Source: Holophagaceae bacterium (GTDB lineage: Bacteria > Acidobacteriota > Holophagae > Holophagales > Holophagaceae). From it: 8,788 nucleotides of DNA. Positions 1 through 5,679 of the stretch are shown one piece after another. Position numbers and translations under genes: made by a program. The notes under the pieces were generated by a model. That model saw only the letters and a program-made list of their open reading frames with translations, did no database searches and was not told where the DNA came from. Where the stretch lies: assembly GCA_003538615.1 (NCBI GenBank), contig DPRT01000150.1, positions 8,657 through 17,444 on the forward strand, read 5' to 3'. Positions within the stretch are counted from its first letter, which is position 1. Every line of letters begins with the position of its first letter.

Positions 1-1187
1 AGGGTCATGCAGCCCCCGAACACCACGGAAGGCACCAGGCCCAGGAACCGCGCCGCCAGGCCGCTTTCGAAGGCGCCGATCTCGTTGCTCGATCCGATGA
101 ACACCTGGTTCACCGAGGACACGCGGCCCAGCATGTGCGCGGGCGTGAGGGACTGCAGCAGGGTGGCGCGCAGCACCACGCTGACGTTGTCCACCGCCCC
201 GCTGGCGGCCAGCAGGAGCAGGCTCAGCAGGAAGCTGCGGCTCAGGGCGAAGGCGATCATGCAGAGGCCGAAGGCGCCCACGCATAGCAGCAGGGTCCGC
301 CCCGCCCGGCGCAGGGGCGGCAGGTGGGCCAGGCTGATGCCCATGAGCACGGAACCCACGGCCGGCGCGGCCCGCAGGGCGCCGAGGCCCTGCGGGCCCA
401 CCTGCAGGACCTCCCTGGCGAACACCGGCAGCACCGCCACGGCCCCGCCGAAGAGCACGGCGAAGAGGTCGAGGCTGATGGCCCCCAGCAGCAGCCGCTG
501 GGAGAACACGAAGCTCAGGCCCTCGCCCAGGCTCGCCAGGATCGAGCCCCGGCGCGGAGCCACCGGCCGGGGCGTGTGGCGGATGAAGAACAGGCCCAGC
601 AGGCCACCTGCCAGGAGGGCCATCACCAGGAAGTGGGCCGTCGCCGGGCCGCGCCATGCGTAGACGAGGCCGCCCAGGGCCGGGCCGGCCACCATGCCCC
701 CGTGGAAGACCGAGACCCGCCAGGTGGAGCCGTTGGCGTAGAGGGCCTTGGGCAGCAGGTCCGTGCCCAGGGCCATGTTCGCGGGACGGTAGAAGGCCCG
801 CACGATGCCCGTGAGGAAGATGATGCCGTAGATGGGCCAGACGGCCTTGGCGAGGGGGCCGGAAGGAAAGCGCCAGGTGAGGATCCAGAGCAGCGCCGAG
901 CAGAACGCCAGGCCCAGGGTGGTGCCCATGCAGATGCGCAGGCGGTTCACGCGATCCGCCGCGTGGCCGCCGAAGAGCGCCAGCGCCAGGAAGGGCAGCG
1001 CCTCGGACAGACCCACCAGTCCCAGCGCCAACGGATCGCCCGTGCGGTCGTAGACCTGCCAGCCCACCACCACGCCCTGCATCTGGAGCCCCAGGGTGGC
1101 CAGGCCCAGCGACGCGATGAACCAGCGGTAGCTGCCGTCCCTCAGGGCCGCATAGGGGTCGTGGGGAACGGCTGCGGGCTCATCCAC
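1..1187 (-). CDS. MFS exporter, EntS/MFS_3-like (partial, 3' end outside window)
   Basis: This is a proton-driven major facilitator of the inner membrane, probably exporting a drug, siderophore or other small molecule. The frame is open from 1187 to the left edge and gives 395 residues, so about 20 C-terminal residues are missing if it has the usual length. Hydrophobic helices alternate throughout. The MFS loop 2-3 signature GGHAADRVNRLRI lies near residues 73-85. A conserved late segment with GRVSSVNQVFIGSSNEIGAF is typical of the MFS_3 branch that includes the enterobactin exporter EntS. I chose the GTG at 1187 because the only upstream in-frame codons are TGC and GCT after the permease stop. 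The first internal ATG (residue 36) would cut into the first membrane helix. The start is 6 bases after the permease stop and in the same frame, so the two genes are probably co-transcribed and translationally coupled. The Shine-Dalgarno sequence is weak. Family is confident; substrate is unknown. Confidence 0.85.
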   Translation of the reverse strand, partial: MDEPAAVPHDPYAALRDGSYRWFIASLGLATLGLQMQGVVVGWQVYDRTGDPLALGLVGLSEALPFLALALFGGHAADRVNRLRICMGTTLGLAFCSALLWILTWRFPSGPLAKAVWPIYGIIFLTGIVRAFYRPANMALGTDLLPKALYANGSTWRVSVFHGGMVAGPALGGLVYAWRGPATAHFLVMALLAGGLLGLFFIRHTPRPVAPRRGSILASLGEGLSFVFSQRLLLGAISLDLFAVLFGGAVAVLPVFAREVLQVGPQGLGALRAAPAVGSVLMGISLAHLPPLRRAGRTLLLCVGAFGLCMIAFALSRSFLLSLLLLAASGAVDNVSVVLRATLLQSLTPAHMLGRVSSVNQVFIGSSNEIGAFESGLAARFLGLVPSVVFGGCMT

Positions 1188-1193
1188 AGCGCA

Positions 1194-2411
1194 TCACTCG
1201 TACCGCAGGGCGTCGATCACGTTCAGCTTCGCGGCTTTCACCGCGGGCAGGAAACCCGCCGCCACGCCGACGACCCCCGAGAAGCCCAGCCCCAGGACTA
1301 CGGCCCAGGACTCGGTGATGGCGGGCACCTGGAACTTCTGGAGGATGAACACCGCGGAATAGGCGAAGGCGATGCCGATGAGGCCGCCGAAGACGGACAG
1401 CACCACCGCCTCGATGAGGAACTGCCAGAGGATGCTGCGCTGGGTGGCGCCCAGGGCGCGCCGGATGCCGATCTCGCGGGTGCGCTCGGTGACGCTCACC
1501 AGCATGATGTTGGAGATGCCGATGCCCCCCACCACCAGGGAGATGCTGGCAGCCACGGCCAGCAGCGCCGTGAGGATGCCCGCCTGCTGGGCCTGCATCT
1601 GCACGATGTCGTCCTGCTTGCGGATCTGGAAGGGGTTGTCGTCCTTGGGCGCCACCTTCATGCGCTGGCGCAACAGCGCAGTGACCTCCGCTTCGGCCAG
1701 CTCGGCCTTGCCCTCCTGGGCGCTCACCATGATGCGCTGGATCTTGTCGCGGCCCATGACCTTGCGCATGACCGTGGTGTAGGGCGCGACGATGAGGTCG
1801 TCCTGGTCGCCCCACATGCCGGCGCCCTTCTTCTCCAGCACGCCCACCACCTGGAAGGGCAGCGCGCCGATGCGCACCGTCTGCCCCATGGGGTCCTCGC
1901 CATTGAGGAAGAGGTTGTCCTTCACGGTCTGGCCGATGACACAGACCTTGGCCATGCCTCGCACTTCCGTATCCGTGAAGAACCGCCCGTTCTCCACCTC
2001 CCAGCCCCGGATCTGGAGAAACTCGGGGCTTGTGCCCTGGATCTGGGTCACGTAGTTGCTGTTTTGGTAGATCACCGGGCGGGTGGTCTGGACAGTCGCA
2101 GTCGCCGCCACCACGCTGCTTTGCGAAAGTTCCTGCTGGATCAGGGTGGGGTCGCTTTCCAGCAGGATCTCCGCGCTGCCCATCGCCGATGGGCCAAAGC
2201 GGTTCCCGCCGCTGCCCGGGAAGATGGTCAGCATGTTGGAGCCCATGTTCTGGATGAGGGCGATGGAGGCCCGCTTGGAGCCTTCGCCGATGCCGATCAT
2301 GGCGATGACCGCCCCCACGCCCACGATGATGCCGAGCATGGTCAGGAAGGCCCGCATCTTGTTCCGGGTGATGGCGAAAAGGGCAAGTTTCAGGAACTCC
2401 AGCAGAGCCAC
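1194..2411 (-). CDS. MacB/FtsX-type ABC transporter permease without ATPase domain
   Basis: This is a 405-residue inner-membrane permease of the MacB family, which couples cytoplasmic ATP hydrolysis to extrusion of substrate by a MacA/TolC-type periplasmic assembly. An N-terminal amphipathic stretch is followed by the first membrane helix (about 21-42), a periplasmic MacB_PCD domain (about 43-275), and three C-terminal helices (about 278-304, 328-358, 368-392) forming the FtsX domain. The coupling segment SVTERTREIGIRRALGAT (306-323) and the ending PAVKAAKLNVIDALRYE are classic for the family. E. coli MacB is about 650 residues because an ATPase domain is fused at the N-terminus. Here that domain is absent, with no Walker motif, so a separate ATPase must be supplied from elsewhere. 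The start is GTG, preceded by GGGGTGG. A longer frame from 1180 to 2418 is only an out-of-frame shadow. It follows the adaptor gene, with a short remnant ORF between them. Confidence 0.93.
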   Translation of the reverse strand: MALLEFLKLALFAITRNKMRAFLTMLGIIVGVGAVIAMIGIGEGSKRASIALIQNMGSNMLTIFPGSGGNRFGPSAMGSAEILLESDPTLIQQELSQSSVVAATATVQTTRPVIYQNSNYVTQIQGTSPEFLQIRGWEVENGRFFTDTEVRGMAKVCVIGQTVKDNLFLNGEDPMGQTVRIGALPFQVVGVLEKKGAGMWGDQDDLIVAPYTTVMRKVMGRDKIQRIMVSAQEGKAELAEAEVTALLRQRMKVAPKDDNPFQIRKQDDIVQMQAQQAGILTALLAVAASISLVVGGIGISNIMLVSVTERTREIGIRRALGATQRSILWQFLIEAVVLSVFGGLIGIAFAYSAVFILQKFQVPAITESWAVVLGLGFSGVVGVAAGFLPAVKAAKLNVIDALRYE

Positions 2412-2421
2412 GATCCACCCC

Positions 2422-2514
2422 CTACCGGGCCCATGAGATTACAACGGCGTCTCGCGTATCGCCGTCAGGCGATACCGAGAGAAGGGCGAGCTTGATGAAT
2501 TCCAGGAATCGCAT
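2422..2514 (-). pseudogene. Stump of a second MacB-like permease gene (first ~14 codons), or leader ORF
   Basis: This is a 30-codon reading frame, ATG at 2514 to TAG at 2422, too short for routine gene calling. Its first 14 residues, MRFLEFIKLALLSV, align without gaps to the start of the next permease, MALLEFLKLALFAI: 8 are identical and most of the rest conservative. The similarity stops abruptly at codon 14, where a palindrome begins. The following residues, SPDGDTRDAVVISWAR, resemble nothing in the permease. A G-run (2518-2523) lies 3 bases before the ATG, as expected of a former ribosome binding site, and the ATG is 11 bases after the adaptor stop. I infer that an adaptor-permease-permease array lost most of its first permease. 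The frame ends 10 bases before the downstream GTG, with its stop adjoining that gene's ribosome binding site, so it could still act as a translated leader that couples adaptor and permease. Confidence 0.68.
2450..2480. repeat. Palindrome: 13-bp stem with one bulge and a 4-base loop
   Basis: The arms GTATCGCC (2456-2463) and GGCGATAC (2468-2475) are perfect inverted repeats around the loop GTCA. Outside them TCTCG (2450-2454) pairs with CGAGA (2476-2480), leaving one unpaired C at 2455. No T-run follows on either strand, so it is not a standard intrinsic terminator. It sits between adaptor and permease inside the operon, at the exact point where the permease remnant loses similarity. It may be a REP-like element or a hairpin that tunes permease expression or mRNA stability. 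Copy number elsewhere in the genome cannot be judged from this window. Confidence 0.75.
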
Positions 2515-2525
2515 GGACCCCCCGG

Positions 2526-4070
2526 CTAGCGCCGTCCGCCAGGGCCGCCGAGCGGCGCGGCCCCCGCGGCCTGCTTGGTGTTCTCGACACCGATGAGGAC
2601 CTGCAGGCCCTCCTGGAGCCCCTCGCCGGAGACCTCGGTGAACTGTCCGTCCGTGATGCCGGCCTTCACCACCACGGCCTTGGGCTTGCCGTTCTCCAGC
2701 ACCCAGATGCGGTCCTCCCGCTTGGCCACCACGCCGCCCCGGCTGCCCGGGCCGCTCTGCGCGCCAGGCCGGCGGCCGCCCATCATCATGGGCTGGCCGA
2801 GCCGTGGCCCGTCCGCCTTCTTCTCTTCCTTGATGAAGGCCGCGGGGTTGAAGCGCAGGGCCGCGTTGGGCACCCGCAGCACATCCTGGCGCTGGTTGGT
2901 GATGATGGTGACGTTGGCGGTCATGCCCGAGCGGAGGGCCAGGGACCCCATGAACTTGGGGCCGCCCAGCTGACTGGCGCCACCCGGCACCCGGGCCAGG
3001 GCCTTGGGATCGCCGGCCGGAGCCTGGTTCGTCGCGGCCATGCCGCGGGACCGGCCTGCCGCTCCCTGGGTCTGGCCGGCCATGCGCTCTTTGAAGCGCT
3101 TCAGGAACTGCTCCTTGGTGACGCCCTGGGTCTCCATGCGGTCCTTCAGGCGCTCCCAGGCCTTCTCGGGATCCGGCGCGGCCTCGGGCCCGGCGCCCTT
3201 CCCTGCATCAGCGGACTCGGGCTGCCCGGGGGCCGCCTCGCCGCCCTCGTCGGAGCCCGGCAACGGCTCGTTGGGCACGATGAGTTCCACCACGTAGTTC
3301 ACCACGTTCTGGGTGGTGATGGGCTCCTGGCGCACCAGGCTCACGGTGGCCGCGAACTGCTTGTCCGGCAGGCTGTCCACGGTGAACATGGCCCGCTGGC
3401 CCACCTTCACCTCGTCGATGTCGGATTCGCCGATGGAGACCTGGACCTTCATCTTCGACAGGTCCTGGGCGATCTGGAACAGGTTCGGCGTGCTGAAGCT
3501 GGCGGCCACGGTCTGGCCCACGTCCGCCAGCCGCGAAATGACCACCCCATCCACAGGCGCGGTGATGTTGCAGTAGCCCAGGTTGGCCCGGGCCCGGGCC
3601 AGGGAGGCCTTGGCGTTCTCAAAGCTGGCGAGGGAGGTCTGGTGGGCCACCAGCCGGGCTTCGAGATCCTGGTCCGACAGCAGCTTTTCCGCCGCCAGGC
3701 GCCGGGCCCGGTCGTACTGGCGCTTGGCATCGTCCATGGTGGCCTTGGCCCGCTCCAGGCCCGCCTCGGCGTCCCTGAGCTGGGTCTCCCAGATGGTGGG
3801 ATCGATCTGGGCGATGAGCTGGCCCTTCTTCACGATGCTGTTGTAGTCCACGTAGAGGGCCGAGATGACGCCCGACACCTGGGTGCCCACGGCCACCTGC
3901 ACCACGGGGCTCACGGCCCCGGTGGCGTTGATGCGCTGGGTGATGCCGCCCGTGTCCAGATTGGCCATGCGCCACTTCACCTCGTCCTTGGGCCGGGTGA
4001 GGACGTAGGCGGTTCCGCCCGCCACCACCACGACGCCGATGCCAAGGCCGATCCAGGTATTCCGCTTCAT
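2526..4070 (-). CDS. MacA-like periplasmic adaptor (HlyD/RND-type membrane fusion protein)
   Basis: This is the periplasmic adaptor of a tripartite ABC efflux pump, linking an inner-membrane MacB-type permease to an outer-membrane TolC-type channel. It is 514 residues against about 370 for E. coli MacA. In order: a short cytoplasmic start and membrane anchor (7-25), the first lipoyl half with VGTQVSGVI near 61-69, an alpha-hairpin coiled coil (about 94-164), the second lipoyl half NITAPVDGVVISR (168-180), and beta-barrel and membrane-proximal domains (from about 205). No lipobox is seen. Two insertions explain the extra length: residues 271-375, rich in Gly/Ala/Pro with a charged helical stretch at 302-331, and residues 413-450, rich in Met, Gly and Arg. 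The C-terminus is Gly/Pro/Arg-rich. I chose the ATG at 4070 over TTG at 4091 because GGAG lies 9 bases upstream and the membrane anchor then begins normally. It leads the efflux operon. Confidence 0.92.
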   Translation of the reverse strand: MKRNTWIGLGIGVVVVAGGTAYVLTRPKDEVKWRMANLDTGGITQRINATGAVSPVVQVAVGTQVSGVISALYVDYNSIVKKGQLIAQIDPTIWETQLRDAEAGLERAKATMDDAKRQYDRARRLAAEKLLSDQDLEARLVAHQTSLASFENAKASLARARANLGYCNITAPVDGVVISRLADVGQTVAASFSTPNLFQIAQDLSKMKVQVSIGESDIDEVKVGQRAMFTVDSLPDKQFAATVSLVRQEPITTQNVVNYVVELIVPNEPLPGSDEGGEAAPGQPESADAGKGAGPEAAPDPEKAWERLKDRMETQGVTKEQFLKRFKERMAGQTQGAAGRSRGMAATNQAPAGDPKALARVPGGASQLGGPKFMGSLALRSGMTANVTIITNQRQDVLRVPNAALRFNPAAFIKEEKKADGPRLGQPMMMGGRRPGAQSGPGSRGGVVAKREDRIWVLENGKPKAVVVKAGITDGQFTEVSGEGLQEGLQVLIGVENTKQAAGAAPLGGPGGRR

Positions 4071-4079
4071 GACGGCGCG

Positions 4080-4083
4080 CTCC
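4080..4083 (-). promoter_or_regulatory. Ribosome binding site deciding the adaptor start
   Basis: GGAG lies 9 bases before the ATG at 4070. It favours this ATG over the upstream in-frame TTG (4091) and GTG (4085), neither of which would improve the N-terminal membrane anchor. Confidence 0.6.
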
Positions 4084-4093
4084 ACTCTCAAAG

Positions 4094-4112
4094 GGCCGGG
4101 CGGGGCCCAGCC
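4094..4112 (-). other. GC-rich stem-loop in the nuoN-adaptor spacer (possible weak terminator or 5'-UTR hairpin)
   Basis: On the minus strand GGCTGGGC and GCCCGGCC pair over 8 bp (one G-T pair) around a CCC loop. Only CTTTG follows, a poor T-tract. It lies 67 bases after the nuoN stop and 23 bases before the adaptor ATG. It could end nuo transcription or form a leader structure in front of the adaptor. The 109-base spacer (4071-4179) is the only place in the window where a promoter for the efflux genes would be expected, but I find no convincing -35/-10 pair. Confidence 0.35.
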
Positions 4113-4179
4113 TTCAACCTTCGCATAACGATGTATGGACCGCCAGAGGAGGTTCCCGGTTGAGTGGGAAAAACGAGGC

Positions 4180-5679
4180 TTAGCGGATCAGGCCGAGGCC
4201 TTCCACCAGGGCCCGCTTGGCGAAGCCATCCACCAGGGCGAACTGGAGGAAGCCGCCCGCCAGGACGATGGCCGCGCAGACCAGCACCGTGGCGCCGGCC
4301 AGGGGCGCATGGACCACCGGGCGGTCCGAGGCCAAACGTTCGGCCTCGGCGCTGGGGGCCTGGAGGAAGAGGGCCACCAGGAAGCGCAGGTAGTAGTAGG
4401 CGGACACGAGGCTCGCCAGCACGCCCAGGATGGCCATGCCCACGTGGCCTGTGGCCACCAGCTCGCGGAAGATCATGTACTTGCCGTAGAACCCGCCCAT
4501 GGGGGGGATGCCCGCCAGGCTGAGCATGAACACGGCGGCGGCGAAGCCCATGGCGGGCCGCTTCCAGCCCAGGCCTCGCAGATCCTCGAAGGTGGTCTTC
4601 TCGCCCACCAGACCGAAGGCGGTGAGCAGCCCGAAGGCGCCCATGTTCATGGCGAGGTAGATGACCAGGTAGAACAGCACGCCGGTATGGGCGGCGGGCG
4701 TGCCCGCCACGAAACCCAGCATGAGGTAGCCCGCGTGGCTGATGCTGGAGTAGGCCAGCATGCGCTTCACGTTGGACTGCACCAGGGCCGTGAGGTTGCC
4801 GAGCACCAGGGTGGCCACGGCCAGCACGGCGACCACCGCCTGCATCTTCACGCCCACGGCCGTCAGGGGCGCGAGGCTGCTGGGGAAGATGCGGAGCAGG
4901 GCGATGAAGGCCACGCCCTTGGTGGCCACGGACATGAAACCCGCGATGGGATGGGGCGAGGCCTCATAGGCATCCGGCGTCCACTGGTGGAAGGGCACGG
5001 CGGAGACCTTGAAGAGGAAGCCCAGCAGCAGGAGGGCCGCCCCGGTCAGCGCCAGCGGGTCCAGGGCCAGGCCCTGGGCCTTGATTACCCCGGCTGCGGC
5101 GCTCAGGTCCAGCGTGCCGCTCAGTCCATAGATCAGCACGCCACCCATGAGGAAGCAGCTGGAAGCCACAGCGCCCGTGAGGAAGTACTTCATGCCGCCT
5201 TCGGCGCTTTCCGGCCGGGCCCGCACGGTGCCCACCAGGGCGTAGAGGGGGATGCTGAAGAGCTCGAGGCCCAGGAACAGCGTCACGAAGTGGGTGCTGG
5301 CGGTGAAGAGCATCATGCCCGTCACCGAGAAGAGCAGCAGGGAGAGGGTCTCGCCCTTCACCCAGCCCTCCTGGTGGAAATGGTCCCAGCTCTGGAGGAT
5401 GGTGAGGGCCGCGGCCACCACCACGAAGATGCCGGAGAACTGGGCCAGGCGGTCCATGCGCAGCTGGAAGAAGCTGGGCTGGGCGCCGGTCCGCCAGAGG
5501 TCCGTCAGGTACCAGAAGCTGGCCACCACCGCCAGCAGGGCCGTGCCGTACATGACGCCGCGGATCCACTTGGCGGAGGCCTGGTCCTTGTCGAGGGCCA
5601 TGAGGGGGATCAGGCAGGCGCCCAGGGCCGGAAGGAGCAGCGGCAGCAGGGCCGCCCACTGGCTGGGAGTGAGGCTCAT
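4180..5679 (-). CDS. nuoN: NADH-quinone oxidoreductase subunit N
   Basis: This is one of the three antiporter-like proton-pumping subunits of the membrane arm of respiratory complex I, in the inner membrane. The 499 residues are close to the usual length (E. coli about 485) and hydrophobic throughout, with about 14 predicted helices. The channel residues are present: Glu139 in FLGLELFSIPLYAL, Lys224 in FLFKVSAVPFHQWTPDAYE, Lys254 in the next helix (SVATKGVAF), and Lys400 in GGFYGKYMIF, matching E. coli NuoN Glu133, Lys217, Lys247 and Lys395. The motif KRMLAYSSISHAGY (305-318) marks the central proton-antiporter domain. The ATG overlaps the nuoM stop by 4 bases (ATGA), a sign of translational coupling. 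It is the last gene of the nuo cluster here; the next gene belongs to an efflux system after a 109-base spacer. Confidence 0.97.
   Translation of the reverse strand: MSLTPSQWAALLPLLLPALGACLIPLMALDKDQASAKWIRGVMYGTALLAVVASFWYLTDLWRTGAQPSFFQLRMDRLAQFSGIFVVVAAALTILQSWDHFHQEGWVKGETLSLLLFSVTGMMLFTASTHFVTLFLGLELFSIPLYALVGTVRARPESAEGGMKYFLTGAVASSCFLMGGVLIYGLSGTLDLSAAAGVIKAQGLALDPLALTGAALLLLGFLFKVSAVPFHQWTPDAYEASPHPIAGFMSVATKGVAFIALLRIFPSSLAPLTAVGVKMQAVVAVLAVATLVLGNLTALVQSNVKRMLAYSSISHAGYLMLGFVAGTPAAHTGVLFYLVIYLAMNMGAFGLLTAFGLVGEKTTFEDLRGLGWKRPAMGFAAAVFMLSLAGIPPMGGFYGKYMIFRELVATGHVGMAILGVLASLVSAYYYLRFLVALFLQAPSAEAERLASDRPVVHAPLAGATVLVCAAIVLAGGFLQFALVDGFAKRALVEGLGLIR

Noticed and set aside
324..2495. 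723-codon open frame on the plus strand
   Set aside because: It lies antisense to the MFS gene, the permease and the spacer between permease and adaptor. Its product is a Gln/His/Gly/Ala/Glu-rich string with no domain, which is what the reverse strand of GC-rich coding DNA gives.
4113..4152. AT-richer stretch (CATACATCGTTATG) as a promoter or operator
   Set aside because: No hexamer pair with acceptable spacing resembles a sigma-70 promoter, and the partial dyad is too short to call.
4153..4170. TTCCC...GGGAA hairpin just after nuoN as a terminator
   Set aside because: The stem is only 5 bp with an 8-base loop, and on the nuo strand the T-run comes before the stem instead of after it.
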